A stretch of DNA of 64,000 nucleotides from an uncultured Bacillota bacterium (GCA_949291945.1 CASEXH010000014.1:1-64000); one strand, 5' to 3'; positions 20,513 to 30,609 are shown, counted from the first letter of the stretch. The notes: generated from the letters alone by a model not told the origin. Program-made: numbers and translations.

Positions 20513-21514
20513 TTGATTGAAGTAAGGAATCTTGTGAAAAAGTACGGAGATCATGTGGCCGTGGATCACCTGAATTTTACCGTAGAAAAGGGAAAGATTT
20601 ACGGTTTTCTCGGCCCAAACGGCGCCGGAAAAACTACGACCATGAACATGATCACCGGATATATTGCATCGACGGAAGGGGATATTCTTATTGATGGGCA
20701 CAATATTCTGGAGGAGCCCGAGGCGGCAAAGAAGAAGATCGGATATCTTCCGGAACTGCCGCCTTTGTACCAGGATATGACTGCAAAGGAGTATCTGGAA
20801 TTTGCGGCAGAGCTGAAAGGAATCCCCAAAGAGAAAAGACAGGGAAACATTAATGGAGTTATGTCAACTACAAAAATCCAGAATGTGAAGAACAGACTGA
20901 TCAAAAATCTGTCAAAAGGATATAAACAAAGGGTAGGACTTGCTCAGGCTCTTCTTGGATATCCGGAGATTATTATCCTGGATGAGCCCACTGTGGGACT
21001 GGATCCTAAGCAGATCATAGAGATCAGGGACCTGATCAAGAGCCTGGGGAAGAATCATACAGTGATCTTAAGTTCTCATATCCTGTCAGAGGTCAGTGCA
21101 GTCTGTGATTATGTGCTGATCATTGATAAGGGAAAATTAGTGGCCAGCGATTCTCCGGAAAATCTCAGCCGTGTGATGTCCGGTGCAAATTCTCTGGAAA
21201 TAACTGTGAAAGGAAAAGAAGGAGAGATCAGAAAAGCTCTGGATCTGGTAGAAAATATAGAAGATGTGGTTTACCATAATTCTATTGTGCCAGGTGCGTG
21301 CGACTTTACTGTAAAGATTTCCGGGGACGTGGATATGAGAGAAAATATTTTCTTTGCCCTTGCAGAGGCAAAGTGTCCTATTTTGAAAATGCAGTCTTCC
21401 AATATGTCTCTGGAAGAAGTTTTCCTGAAACTTACAGACGACAGAAACCAGACAGGACGTCTTACAGGATCGGAAATTTTTGAAGACGAAAAAGAAGAGG
21501 AGGGAGAAGAATAA
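20513..21514 (+). CDS. ABC transporter ATP-binding protein (GldA-like)
   Basis: A 333-aa ABC ATPase with Walker A GPNGAGKTT near 36-44, Q-loop, signature LSKGYKQRVGLAQA, Walker B IIILDEP and H-loop SSHIL. The C-terminal ~100 residues form the domain common to DrrA/GldA-type exporters. The start is TTG at 20513 with AAGGAGGG upstream. The downstream genes give the full Gld-type set, so it should power a membrane complex of unknown cargo; gliding itself is not implied. Confidence 0.88.
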   Translation: MIEVRNLVKKYGDHVAVDHLNFTVEKGKIYGFLGPNGAGKTTTMNMITGYIASTEGDILIDGHNILEEPEAAKKKIGYLPELPPLYQDMTAKEYLEFAAELKGIPKEKRQGNINGVMSTTKIQNVKNRLIKNLSKGYKQRVGLAQALLGYPEIIILDEPTVGLDPKQIIEIRDLIKSLGKNHTVILSSHILSEVSAVCDYVLIIDKGKLVASDSPENLSRVMSGANSLEITVKGKEGEIRKALDLVENIEDVVYHNSIVPGACDFTVKISGDVDMRENIFFALAEAKCPILKMQSSNMSLEEVFLKLTDDRNQTGRLTGSEIFEDEKEEEGEE

Positions 21515-21516
21515 TT

Positions 21517-22380
21517 ATGCTGGCAGTATATAAAAAAGAATTGAGAAGTTACCTTACTTCCATGATTGGATACGTATTTATCGCTTTTATTTTGCTGATC
21601 CTGGGAATTTATTTTACCGCTTATAATCTGCAGTATGCAAGCCCGGATTTTGGCTCTACCCTTAGCGCAGTCACCTTTCTCTTTCTGATCATCACTCCCA
21701 TACTGACTATGCGGATACTTTCAGAGGAAAAGAAAAATAAGACGGATCAGCTGCTGCTTACAGCTCCTGTTTCGGTCTGGAAAATTGTGATGGGAAAATA
21801 TCTCAGCATGATAACCATATATCTGATACCTGTTATGATTGCTGGATTTTATCCTATTATTATGGGCAGATACGGAACGGTTTCTTATACTACTACTTAT
21901 ATAGCTGTTTTTGGATTTTTTCTTTTGGGGTGCGCACAGATTGCTGTAGGACTTTTTCTTTCCTCTATAACAGAAAGTCAGATCATTGCAGCAGTGATCA
22001 CCTTTGGCGCTTTGTTCTGCAGCTATGTAATGGACGGGATTTCCACTTTCTTTTCCAGTACTTCCACTGCATCTTTTATAACGTTCCTGGTAATCTCTGT
22101 ATTGATCGCCCTGATCGTTTATCAGATGACAAAGGATATGATCTTATCCTCGGTTCTCGGAGCTGTATTGATCATTGTAAATGTGGTGTTATTTATTGTA
22201 AGATCCTCCCTTTATGAAGGACTGATACAGAACTTTCTGGATCTTCTCTCGATCGCAAACCATTACGACAGCTTTGTAGGCGGAATTTTGGATGTTTCCG
22301 GAATTATTTATATGCTGTCGGTTATCTGCATTTTTGTGTTTCTTACCATTCAGTGCATACAAAAACGGCGTTGGAGCTAA
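21517..22380 (+). CDS. ABC-2 type permease (GldF-like)
   Basis: A 287-aa membrane protein with about six hydrophobic segments (near 15-35, 50-70, 100-125, 135-165, 175-205, 255-280) and the conserved RILSEEKKNKTDQLLLTAPV stretch of ABC-2 permeases after segment two. It starts 2 nt after the ATPase gene. It forms the membrane channel with the neighbouring ATPase. Confidence 0.88.
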   Translation: MLAVYKKELRSYLTSMIGYVFIAFILLILGIYFTAYNLQYASPDFGSTLSAVTFLFLIITPILTMRILSEEKKNKTDQLLLTAPVSVWKIVMGKYLSMITIYLIPVMIAGFYPIIMGRYGTVSYTTTYIAVFGFFLLGCAQIAVGLFLSSITESQIIAAVITFGALFCSYVMDGISTFFSSTSTASFITFLVISVLIALIVYQMTKDMILSSVLGAVLIIVNVVLFIVRSSLYEGLIQNFLDLLSIANHYDSFVGGILDVSGIIYMLSVICIFVFLTIQCIQKRRWS

Positions 22381-22401
22381 AAGCGGAAAGGAGATGCAGA
22401 A

Positions 22402-23919
22402 ATGAAACAGTCAAAAAGAAAATTCAGTATTAAGAATTTAAAAAAGAAAGTAAATATTAAGAATTTTATTAGTAATATTAAAGAAAAAAGGCGGAAAAAT
22501 AAAAAAATCCTGAGACATGGATCTTACAGTATTGGTGTAACAGCCATTGTTATTGCTATTGTTGTAGTAATGAACCTTGTTATTCAGGAGCTGCCTTCCA
22601 GTATTAGAGAAATCGATCTCAGCAGTGAAAAATTGTATACTATCGGAGACCAGACAAAGGAGATTCTGGATAATCTGGATAAGGATGTGGAATTATACTT
22701 TATTGCCCAGGACGGAACGGAAAGTTCTGATATACAGAGACTTTTAGAGAGATATGAGGAAAGAACGGATCATATAACCGTAGAGCAGAGGGATCCTGCT
22801 GTCTATCCTACTTTTACCCAGCAATACACATCTGATTCTGTAAGTAATAACAGTATCATTGTTGTCTGCGGAGATAAAAGCAGGGTTGTTGATTACAGTG
22901 ACATGTATGAGACGAGTATTAATTATCAGACATATACCCAGGAGACAACGGCATTTGACGGAGAAGGACAGCTTACCAGTGCTATTAATTATGTGATTTC
23001 AGATAACATGCCGATTCTGTATACTCTGGAAGGTCATGATGAAGCTTCTATGAGCACTACCATGACAGAAACTATTCAGAAAGCAAATATTGAGATCCAG
23101 TCCCTGAATCTGCTTACTGAGGATGCAGTACCGGATGATGCTTCTTGTCTGTTTATCTTTGCCCCGGCTACAGACTTGTCTGAGGACGAAGCAAATAAGA
23201 TCATTGCCTATCTGGAAAACGGAGGAAAGGCGCTGATCGTCTCAGATTATACAGATCAGGAGATGCCTAACTTTACATCTGTTTTACAAAATTACGGGGT
23301 GCAGACGGTGGATGGTGTCGTAATGGAAGGAGATACCTCTCATTATATTTCCCAGAATCCTTATTATCTCCTGCCGAATATTGAAAGTAATGATGTTACC
23401 TCAGGCTTGTCTTCAGGAAGCAGATATGTACTTCTGGCACTTGCCCAGGGAATTGAAACTATGGACAATATAAGAGATTCTCTTAATATAGAGAGTATCC
23501 TTACAACATCTGACAGTGCTTATTCCAAAACAGATCTGGAAAACATGCAGACCATGGAAAAAGAAAGCTCGGATATAGATGGTCCTTTTGATCTTGGCGT
23601 CTCTATTACCGAAGATGTTGGAGATGACGCACAGACCCAGATTGTTTACTTTGCTTCAAGCAGCATATTTGACGATACCATTAACAGTTACGTATCAGGA
23701 ACTAATTATGAACTCTTATCTTCCTCCTTATCCTGGTTATGTCAGTCAGAGGAAGAGGATACAAATACAATTTCCATTGCAAGCAAGAGTCTGGACACTT
23801 CCACTCTTACGATTTCCGCAGCTGATGTAAGTTTCTGGAGCATCTTTGTAACTGCTGTAATACCGGTTTGTATTCTGCTTGTCGGCTTCGGAATCTGGAT
23901 GAAGAGGAGAAAACAGTAA
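22402..23919 (+). CDS. GldG-family membrane protein of the ABC system
   Basis: A 505-aa protein with a Lys/Arg-rich cytoplasmic start (1-45), a transmembrane helix at about 46-66, a large outside domain of the GldG/IFT52-like type (DNLDKDVELYFIA, LENGGKALIVSDYTD), and a second helix near 478-498 ending in a basic tail. It pairs with the upstream ATPase and permease and lies 2 nt before the DUF4340 gene. Role: likely accessory or ligand-binding subunit. Confidence 0.82.
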   Translation: MKQSKRKFSIKNLKKKVNIKNFISNIKEKRRKNKKILRHGSYSIGVTAIVIAIVVVMNLVIQELPSSIREIDLSSEKLYTIGDQTKEILDNLDKDVELYFIAQDGTESSDIQRLLERYEERTDHITVEQRDPAVYPTFTQQYTSDSVSNNSIIVVCGDKSRVVDYSDMYETSINYQTYTQETTAFDGEGQLTSAINYVISDNMPILYTLEGHDEASMSTTMTETIQKANIEIQSLNLLTEDAVPDDASCLFIFAPATDLSEDEANKIIAYLENGGKALIVSDYTDQEMPNFTSVLQNYGVQTVDGVVMEGDTSHYISQNPYYLLPNIESNDVTSGLSSGSRYVLLALAQGIETMDNIRDSLNIESILTTSDSAYSKTDLENMQTMEKESSDIDGPFDLGVSITEDVGDDAQTQIVYFASSSIFDDTINSYVSGTNYELLSSSLSWLCQSEEEDTNTISIASKSLDTSTLTISAADVSFWSIFVTAVIPVCILLVGFGIWMKRRKQ

Positions 23920-23920
23920 T

Positions 23921-25417
23921 ATGAAGAATAAGAAAGGTTTAATTATTGGAATAGTTATATTACTTCTTTTACTGGGAGCGTATTTCTTACTCAGATATTT
24001 GAATTTAGATGAAGAAAATACGGAAGAAGAGGATACTACAGAAACTGTTTTTGAAATTGATGCGGAAGATATAAGCAATATTCAGATCGTTTCAGGGGAG
24101 AATACCTTTGACTTCTCTCATGGAGATGATACATGGAGCTATGTTCAGGATGCAAACTTTCCTTTAAGCGAGTCTGCTATATTAGATAAAGTATCCAGCC
24201 TGACTTCCATATCTTCCTCCAGAACTATTGAAAATCCGGAAAATCTCAGTGATTATGGGTTAGAAGATCCTGAAGTGACTGCTACAGTGACAGATACAGA
24301 GGGAGAAACAACAAAGTTAGCTCTGGGAACCACAAATGATGCGGTATCTGGCTGTTATATGAGTCTGAATGACGACACAAGCAAAATCTATCTGGTGGAT
24401 ACCAGTTTAAAAACTAATTTACAGTTTGATTTAAGCGATATTGCTGAAAAAGAGGATATTCCCAGTATTACAGGAAGCACAATAACCAGTGTAACAATCC
24501 AAAAATCAGAGGGAACTGCAAGACTTTATCAGGACAGCACCTCTGAAACAGGATGGACTTTCGCTGACACAGACGGAAGCACAGTTCCGGCGGATAGCTC
24601 CTTAGTATCTACTTATACCAGCAATTTCTCCGCACTGGCCTGGACAGACTATATGACCTATGATCTGAGTAATCTGGAAGCTTATGGACTTGATAATCCT
24701 ACAGTGATTACTGTGGACTATCAGGTAGAGGAGGAAGCTGAGGATTCAAGTTCCGAAGATACCGAAACCAGTGATGATAGTACAGAGGAAAGTACAGAAG
24801 ATACATTTGAAGATACAGAGGAAGATTCTACAGTAACTGTGGATAAGCAAATGGTTATGCTGCTTGGTGATCAGACCGAGGACGGAAATTATTATTATGG
24901 AAAACTTCAAGATGATACCTGTATTTATACAATAGGATTATCTTCAATCCAGGGTATTACTGACGTACAAAAAGAGGATTTCCTTAGTACGAAAGTGGCA
25001 GACTATTCTTTTGCTGATCTTGATACGGTGACATTCACAAGAAACGGTGAGACTTATGTAGCGTCTAAAGAGACCGTAGAAGTTGAAAGCGAAGATGAAG
25101 ACGGGGAAACTACAGAAGAGACAAGATATCTGATCAATGACAAAGAAATAGATACTACCGACTTTAACAATTTTTATAATTTGATAACAGCTATGACATG
25201 GCAAAGCCAGGACGAAAATGCACAACCCTCTGGCGAATCGGATATATCTATAAATTTCTACAAGGAAGGAGGGATAAATGTCACGGTAGACTATTATTCT
25301 TATGATACGAACTTCTATCTTGTTATAGATTCCAAAGGAAATCATTCATTAGTAAATAAGATGGATGTGAGAGAATTCCTGGATGCATTTGACACCGCAA
25401 TGGAAGAGATAGAATGA
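23921..25417 (+). CDS. DUF4340 domain membrane-anchored protein
   Basis: A 498-aa protein with one N-terminal helix (about 5-25) and an exported, very acidic region. It has repeated DUF4340-type segments (LSDYGLEDPEVTATVTD near 105-120 and NLEAYGLDNPTVITVDY near 248-264), a Glu/Asp/Ser/Thr-rich insertion at about 270-305, and a beta-rich end. DUF4340 genes commonly close GldA/F/G-type operons. Function unknown; outside-face partner of the ABC set by context. Confidence 0.8.
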   Translation: MKNKKGLIIGIVILLLLLGAYFLLRYLNLDEENTEEEDTTETVFEIDAEDISNIQIVSGENTFDFSHGDDTWSYVQDANFPLSESAILDKVSSLTSISSSRTIENPENLSDYGLEDPEVTATVTDTEGETTKLALGTTNDAVSGCYMSLNDDTSKIYLVDTSLKTNLQFDLSDIAEKEDIPSITGSTITSVTIQKSEGTARLYQDSTSETGWTFADTDGSTVPADSSLVSTYTSNFSALAWTDYMTYDLSNLEAYGLDNPTVITVDYQVEEEAEDSSSEDTETSDDSTEESTEDTFEDTEEDSTVTVDKQMVMLLGDQTEDGNYYYGKLQDDTCIYTIGLSSIQGITDVQKEDFLSTKVADYSFADLDTVTFTRNGETYVASKETVEVESEDEDGETTEETRYLINDKEIDTTDFNNFYNLITAMTWQSQDENAQPSGESDISINFYKEGGINVTVDYYSYDTNFYLVIDSKGNHSLVNKMDVREFLDAFDTAMEEIE

Positions 25418-25420
25418 TAA

Positions 25421-25436
25421 TGTTTCACGTGAAACA
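25421..25436. promoter_or_regulatory. parS: parS centromere site 1
   Basis: TGTTTCACGTGAAACA, a perfect 16-bp palindrome identical to the Bacillus-type parS consensus, just after the DUF4340 stop codon. It is the loading site for ParB encoded 2.4 kb away. Confidence 0.97.
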
Positions 25437-25471
25437 TTTTAAATCAAAAGTTATCTAAAAATCAGAATAGA

Positions 25472-25507
25472 AAAAGGGATGCTGGAAAACTAACCAGCAT
25501 CCCTTTT
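25472..25507. terminator. Terminator between convergent genes
   Basis: Perfect 14-bp stem AAAAGGGATGCTGG / CCAGCATCCCTTTT (25472-25485, 25494-25507) with flanking A and T runs, so it can work in both directions between the DUF4340 gene and the minus-strand hydrolase. Confidence 0.9.
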
Positions 25508-25572
25508 CGATTCTATTAAAAGTGAACCAATGGCCGCCAAATGAATATGTATATTTACTTAACCTCCTTGAG

Positions 25573-26526
25573 TTATAAATATATGTTCATCAATTCTACA
25601 AATCTATTGGCAGCTTCTAAATGAGGAAGATGTTTTGTTTTTTCTATATAACAAGTTTCAATGGAAGAATTCATGCTGGTATAAGCATTTTGAATATCTT
25701 TACCATTTTCTTCTTCCTCCCCGATGATCAATATAATACTCTGATTCGTTTCTCTAAGAGCATGATTGATACTGTTATTTGTATAGCATCCTATAATACT
25801 GGAAAGAAGAAATTTTGAATTACTGAAGCCTTTATGAGCAGCCTCATAATAAGTATCTATCATTTCAGCAGTAACATCAAATGGATTATATAAATATTTT
25901 TCTGTAAAAAGTAATTGGATATTACTCTGACAGGTGATCATATTGTAGACTAAAGTTCCAAAAACAGGAAGTTCCAGAAGGAATTTATAAAGCTTACTTT
26001 TCTTTCCAGGAATTTTATTAAGAGTGGTTAACTCTGGTGGATTTACTAAAAAGATCTTTCCAAAGAGAGAAGACTCATTATGGCATGCAAGTATGGAAAA
26101 AGATCCTGAATATCCGCTGGCTACAATATCTGTTTTTTCATGAATGATATTTTTAATAAAATCGGAGATAAGCTGAACATATAAATAGTTTGTATATGTA
26201 ATCCTTGGCTTTTCAGAGCGACCGCAGCCTAAAAGATCAATTGCATATACTGTATGAGATTTTGCCAGCTTATCTATAATATTTTTCCACTCGTAGGCTG
26301 AACTATATACAGTTAGATCATGGACCAGTAAGATGGGTGAACCGCTGCCTTTCTTCTTATAATAAATTTTACCGAATCTCCAGTTGTAATAATTATTTGC
26401 AGATGATTTTAATAAATCTTTCAAAGCAGCAGAGGCGAAAATTAACCGGTTTATAAGATAAATAACACCTGTTGCAGCGGTAAATAAAATGCCAAGAGTA
26501 ACCAGTTTATGTTTATTCTTTTTCAT
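25573..26526 (-). CDS. Alpha/beta hydrolase, membrane-anchored
   Basis: A 317-aa protein with an N-terminal hydrophobic anchor (about 9-31). The alpha/beta hydrolase core begins near residue 55: GSGSPILLVHDLTVYSSAYEW, DLLGCGRSEKP, nucleophile elbow ASGYSGSFS (Ser near 140), and a late His in KHLPHLEA. The order fits an alpha/beta-fold esterase or related hydrolase; no substrate can be named. It is on the opposite strand to its neighbours and lies between parS sites. Confidence 0.8.
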   Translation of the reverse strand: MKKNKHKLVTLGILFTAATGVIYLINRLIFASAALKDLLKSSANNYYNWRFGKIYYKKKGSGSPILLVHDLTVYSSAYEWKNIIDKLAKSHTVYAIDLLGCGRSEKPRITYTNYLYVQLISDFIKNIIHEKTDIVASGYSGSFSILACHNESSLFGKIFLVNPPELTTLNKIPGKKSKLYKFLLELPVFGTLVYNMITCQSNIQLLFTEKYLYNPFDVTAEMIDTYYEAAHKGFSNSKFLLSSIIGCYTNNSINHALRETNQSIILIIGEEEENGKDIQNAYTSMNSSIETCYIEKTKHLPHLEAANRFVELMNIYL

Positions 26527-26529
26527 TCT

Positions 26530-26665
26530 GATATATACCTCCCCTTTATTCCTGCGGGCACCCGATCGAAGTGAAACTTAGATCTGCCGTAAGGATCTAA
26601 TAATCCGATCTTGCATTGATGCCAGTTTGATGTCCTCTATGCTTGTATCGGGATATTTTACTTGG
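26530..26665 (-). ncRNA. Possible structured 5' leader of the hydrolase gene
   Basis: On the minus strand this stretch forms several stems: TTAGATC/GATCTAA with a 9-nt loop, flanked by CCCGAT ... ATCGGG closing pairs and a GGGTGCCC element before the ribosome-binding site. The nested pattern suggests a multi-branched RNA, possibly a regulatory leader. I do not recognise a known riboswitch class. Confidence 0.3.
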
Positions 26666-26854
26666 ATTAATACTAAAACTCCTATTTTTAATGTTTTTTT
26701 TCAAGAACCTATTTATAATTTAGAATAGAGCCCTTTATAGTAGAAACCGCATTATTGAAGGAGTGTTAAGTTGAGATTTACGTATTATATTATAAAACAT
26801 AGTGATAAAATATACAAGAAAAATAACCTGGAAGATTCTTGTGACTCAATATAA
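26666..26854. other. AT-rich intergenic sequence before the parS pair
   Basis: No gene seen. The region is AT-rich and lies between the putative leader of the minus-strand hydrolase and the parS sites. Confidence 0.4.
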
Positions 26855-26870
26855 TGTTTCACGTGAAACA
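26855..26870. promoter_or_regulatory. parS: parS centromere site 2
   Basis: Second exact TGTTTCACGTGAAACA palindrome, 164 bp before parA. Confidence 0.97.
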
Positions 26871-26930
26871 TAAAAAACATGAACAAGAAAAATAGGAAAT
26901 GATATACTTTTTTCATTAAAACATAAAAAA

Positions 26931-26946
26931 TGTTTCACGTGAAACA
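26931..26946. promoter_or_regulatory. parS: parS centromere site 3
   Basis: Third exact TGTTTCACGTGAAACA palindrome, 27 bp upstream of the probable parA -10 element, so ParB bound here may also regulate the par operon. Confidence 0.97.
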
Positions 26947-26972
26947 TTTTTATAGAAATGCATATAGAAAGG

Positions 26973-26981
26973 TGCTATAAT
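26973..26981 (+). promoter_or_regulatory. Extended -10 promoter of parA-parB
   Basis: TGCTATAAT (TG at 26973-26974, TATAAT 26976-26981), a consensus extended -10 that does not need a good -35, about 53 nt before the parA start. Confidence 0.6.
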
Positions 26982-27033
26982 AATTTTGAAAGTTGGATAG
27001 AATTACTTTTTATTACATTAAGGGGAAATATAA

Positions 27034-27804
27034 GTGGGAAGAATTATTGCAATTGCTAATCAAAAGGGCGGCGTAGGTAAATCAACCACAGCTATTAATC
27101 TTTCTGCATGTCTAGCAGAACAGAATCAAAAAGTCCTGCTGATAGACATCGATCCGCAGGGAAATGCTACCAGCGGGGTTGGAATTGACAAAAATGAAAC
27201 AGAAAATACTCTTTATGAACTACTGGTAGGAGAAAGTGAGTTAAAAGACTGTATAATTGAGAATGTCTATGATAATCTTTCGCTGATACCTTCCAATGTG
27301 AATCTGGCCGGTGCCGAAATAGAACTGGTTGGAATTGAAGGAAGAGAATTCCTTCTTAAAAATCAGATAGACACAATTAAGGATGACTATGACTTTATTA
27401 TTATGGATTGTCCGCCATCCCTTAATATTCTGACAATTAATGCTATGACCACTGCTGATTCCGTATTGGTTCCCATACAGTGTGAGTATTATGCACTGGA
27501 AGGCCTGACACAGCTTATACATACTATTGAATTGGTAAAAGAAAGGCTGAATCCGAATCTGATCATCGAAGGCGTTGTCTTTACTATGTATGATGCCAGA
27601 ACAAATCTTTCTCTTCAGGTGGTGGAAAATGTAAAGGCTAATCTGAATCAATCTATCTATAAGACAATTATTCCGAGAAATGTCAGACTGGCAGAGGCGC
27701 CCAGTTACGGTATGCCTATTAATCTGTATGATACCCGGTCTGTAGGAGCGGAAAGCTACCGCCTTCTTGCAGAAGAAGTTTTACATAGGGAGGATGAAGA
27801 ATGA
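27034..27804 (+). CDS. soj: Chromosome partitioning ATPase ParA/Soj
   Basis: Deviant Walker-type ATPase that segregates origins with ParB and modulates DnaA. The 256-aa protein starts with [18 protein letters not shown] (signature Lys in KGGVGKST), has [10 protein letters not shown] and MDCPPSL. The start is GTG at 27034 with AAGGGGA upstream. The stop overlaps the parB start by 4 nt. Confidence 0.97.
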   Translation: MGRIIAIANQKGGVGKSTTAINLSACLAEQNQKVLLIDIDPQGNATSGVGIDKNETENTLYELLVGESELKDCIIENVYDNLSLIPSNVNLAGAEIELVGIEGREFLLKNQIDTIKDDYDFIIMDCPPSLNILTINAMTTADSVLVPIQCEYYALEGLTQLIHTIELVKERLNPNLIIEGVVFTMYDARTNLSLQVVENVKANLNQSIYKTIIPRNVRLAEAPSYGMPINLYDTRSVGAESYRLLAEEVLHREDEE

Positions 27805-28730
27805 CAGCGAAAAAGGGTGGCTTAGGAAGAGGACTGGGAAGAGGTCTGGACGCTATGATCAGTGACAGTTCAAAATCCAGACAAGAGGAAAAAAAGATAG
27901 AAAGACCTGTGGCAAAAGAGGTTGACAGAGATCCAAAGGATAACGTTATTATGGTCAAGATCGCCCAGGTGGAACCCAGTCGAAAACAGCCCAGAAAACA
28001 ATTTGATGAAGATGCTTTGCTGGAGCTGGCAGAGTCTATAAAACAGTTTGGTGTGCTGCAGCCCCTGCTGGTACAGAAGAAAGATGACTACTATGAAATC
28101 ATTGCCGGTGAAAGACGCTGGAGAGCATCGAAATTGGCAGGTGTAAAAGATATTCCTGTAATGGTAAAGGATTTTTCCGATCAAGAGGCTGTGGAAATTT
28201 CCCTTATTGAAAATATTCAAAGGGAAAATTTGAATCCTATAGAGGAAGCAGCAGCATATAAACGTCTGATGGAAGAATTCCATCTGAAACAAGATACAAT
28301 TGCTGAAAGAGTATCTAAGAGCAGGACAGCAGTGACTAACTCTATGAGACTTCTGAAATTGGATGAACGTGTCCAGCAGATGCTTATAGATGAAATGCTT
28401 ACCACAGGGCATGCCAGAGCACTTCTGGCTATTGAAGATAAGGAACTGCAGCATTCTGCAGCAGTGAAGGTCTTTGATGAAAAGCTCAGTGTAAGAGAAA
28501 CAGAAAAACTGGTCAAAGAAATCCTGAATCCTCAGGAGAAGGAAAAAGAAAAGGAGAAAGACCGGGCTCAGGATCTTGTTTATGAACAGCTGGAAGAAAA
28601 AATCAAGGGAATCATAGGATCTAAAGTAGCAATCCGCCGCAGGAGTAAGGATAAGGGAAGAATTGAGATTGCCTATTATTCTCAGGAAGAACTGGAACGG
28701 ATCGTGGAACTTTTGGAGTCTATCAGATAA
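27801..28730 (+). CDS. spo0J: Chromosome partitioning protein ParB/Spo0J
   Basis: CTP-dependent DNA clamp that loads at parS and recruits SMC. The 309-aa product has the N-terminal basic [14 protein letters not shown] segment for ParA contact, the CTP-binding motifs including [12 protein letters not shown] (near 97-108) and [14 protein letters not shown], an HTH for parS ([18 protein letters not shown]), and a C-terminal dimer domain. Three parS sites lie within 2.5 kb. Confidence 0.97.
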   Translation: MTAKKGGLGRGLGRGLDAMISDSSKSRQEEKKIERPVAKEVDRDPKDNVIMVKIAQVEPSRKQPRKQFDEDALLELAESIKQFGVLQPLLVQKKDDYYEIIAGERRWRASKLAGVKDIPVMVKDFSDQEAVEISLIENIQRENLNPIEEAAAYKRLMEEFHLKQDTIAERVSKSRTAVTNSMRLLKLDERVQQMLIDEMLTTGHARALLAIEDKELQHSAAVKVFDEKLSVRETEKLVKEILNPQEKEKEKEKDRAQDLVYEQLEEKIKGIIGSKVAIRRRSKDKGRIEIAYYSQEELERIVELLESIR

Positions 28731-28751
28731 AATAAAGGGGTCAGAATACAT

Positions 28752-29276
28752 ATGAATAATTTTTTAGAGGCACTGCAGAATTACTCGGGAATTTTGCTTC
28801 TTTCCCTTCTGATCCTGGTGATTATACTTTTGGTCTGCATATTTAATCTTTCTCTGGGATTAAGCAGACTGAATAAAAAATACAAGATCTTTATGAAGGG
28901 GAAAGACGGACAGTCACTGGAAAAGCTGTTTAAAAGAAAATTTGATATGATCGAGAAGCTGGCAAGCAACGGTGAAATCAACAGCGAGAACATCCAGAAA
29001 ATAGAGAAACTTTACAACAGTTCCCTGCATAAATACGGTATCGTCAAGTATGATGCTTTTGAGGATATGGGAGGAAAATTGAGTTTTGTCCTTGCATTGC
29101 TGGATAAAGATAATACAGGATTTCTGCTTAACGCAATACACAGCAGGGAAAATTGTTTTTTGTATATTAAAGAGATCGTAAATGGGGAATCCTATATTAT
29201 GTTAAGCGAAGAAGAAATTGAAGCGCTGAAAAGAGCAGTAAACTTTGGAATTGAAGAAAGTGAATTTGATATTTAA
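28752..29276 (+). CDS. DUF4446 family protein
   Basis: A 174-aa protein with one N-terminal membrane helix (about 13-37) and a cytoplasmic domain containing KYDAFEDMGGKLSFVLALLD, the DUF4446 hallmark. Found directly after parB in many Clostridia, as here (21 nt gap). Function unknown; position suggests a link to chromosome segregation or the cell pole, which is inference. Confidence 0.88.
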   Translation: MNNFLEALQNYSGILLLSLLILVIILLVCIFNLSLGLSRLNKKYKIFMKGKDGQSLEKLFKRKFDMIEKLASNGEINSENIQKIEKLYNSSLHKYGIVKYDAFEDMGGKLSFVLALLDKDNTGFLLNAIHSRENCFLYIKEIVNGESYIMLSEEEIEALKRAVNFGIEESEFDI

Positions 29277-29308
29277 AAATTATGTAAACCGATAAGGAGA
29301 TATGAAAA

Positions 29309-30595
29309 ATGTTAGACATTCGATTTGTCAGAGAAAACCCGGAAGTTGTAAAACAGAATATCAGAAATAAATTCCAGGATAGCAAACTTCCTCTTGTAGA
29401 TGAAGTGATTGAACTGGACAAAAGAAACCGTGAGATTAAACAGGAGGTAGAAGGTCTCAGAGCAGAGAGAAATAAGATTTCCAAGATGATCGGCGGTCTG
29501 ATGAAGGATGGCAAAAAGGAAGAGGCCGAGGAAGCCAAGAAAAAAGTAACTGCCAATGCCCAGAGAGTAGAAGCTCTTTCTGCTGAGGAAAAGGAAGTAG
29601 AAGAGAAGATCAAAAAGATCATGATGACAATTCCAAATATTATAGATCCTTCTGTTCCTATTGGAAAAGACGACAGCGAGAATGTAGAGGTTCAGAGATA
29701 TGGAGAGCCGGTAGTTCCTGATTTTGAGATTCCCTATCATGCTGATATTATGGAAAGCTTTGACGGACTGGATCTGGACAGTGCCAGAAAGGTAGCCGGA
29801 AACGGATTTTATTACCTTATGGGAGATATTGCCAGATTACATTCTGCAGTAATCTCTTATGCAAGAGATTTTATGATCAATAGAGGATTTACTTACTGTG
29901 TTCCGCCTTTTATGATCCGCAGCAATGTGGTAACAGGAGTTATGAGCTTTGCTGAAATGGATGCTATGATGTATAAGATTGAAGGTGAGGACTTATATCT
30001 CATTGGAACCAGCGAACATTCCATGATAGGAAAATTCATTGATACGATTATTCCGGAAGAGGAGCTTCCTAAAACCCTTACCAGTTATTCGCCTTGTTTC
30101 AGAAAGGAAAAAGGCGCTCATGGTATCGAGGAAAGAGGCGTTTACAGGATCCATCAGTTTGAAAAACAGGAGATGATCGTGGTCTGCAAGCCGGAGGAAA
30201 GCCCGATGTGGTTTGATAAATTATGGCAGAATACCGTAGATCTTTTCCGCTCTATGGACATTCCGGTAAGAACTTTAGAGTGCTGTTCCGGAGATCTGGC
30301 AGATCTGAAGGTGAAATCCGTAGACGTGGAAGCCTGGTCCCCAAGGCAGAAGAAATATTTTGAGGTAGGAAGCTGCTCCAACCTGGGAGACGCTCAGGCC
30401 AGAAGACTTCAGATCCGTGTAAACGGAAAAGATGGAAAATATCTTGCTCACACGCTGAACAATACAGTTGTAGCACCTCCCAGAATGCTGATCGCTTTTC
30501 TGGAGAATAATCTCCAGGCCGACGGTTCTGTGAAGATCCCGGAGGCTCTCAGACCTTACATGGGAGGGGCTGAAGTTATTAAGCCCAAGAAATAA
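29309..30595 (+). CDS. serS: Seryl-tRNA synthetase
   Basis: Charges tRNA-Ser. The 428-aa class II synthetase begins MLDIRFVRENPEVVKQNIR, has the long antiparallel coiled-coil arm (about 30-105), motif 2 PCFRKEKGAHG and motif 3 with NNTVVAPPRMLIAFLEN. Length is standard. AAGGAGA precedes the ATG. I see no T-box leader in the 32-nt gap before it. Confidence 0.97.
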   Translation: MLDIRFVRENPEVVKQNIRNKFQDSKLPLVDEVIELDKRNREIKQEVEGLRAERNKISKMIGGLMKDGKKEEAEEAKKKVTANAQRVEALSAEEKEVEEKIKKIMMTIPNIIDPSVPIGKDDSENVEVQRYGEPVVPDFEIPYHADIMESFDGLDLDSARKVAGNGFYYLMGDIARLHSAVISYARDFMINRGFTYCVPPFMIRSNVVTGVMSFAEMDAMMYKIEGEDLYLIGTSEHSMIGKFIDTIIPEEELPKTLTSYSPCFRKEKGAHGIEERGVYRIHQFEKQEMIVVCKPEESPMWFDKLWQNTVDLFRSMDIPVRTLECCSGDLADLKVKSVDVEAWSPRQKKYFEVGSCSNLGDAQARRLQIRVNGKDGKYLAHTLNNTVVAPPRMLIAFLENNLQADGSVKIPEALRPYMGGAEVIKPKK

Positions 30596-30609
30596 GCGGA
30601 GGTTACTCA

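Noticed and set aside
27870..28751. 293-aa minus-strand gene opposite parB
   Set aside because: Antisense of a well-supported ParB gene; no start signal.
29277..29308. T-box leader for serS
   Set aside because: The gap before serS is only 32 nt and has no specifier or T-box sequence.
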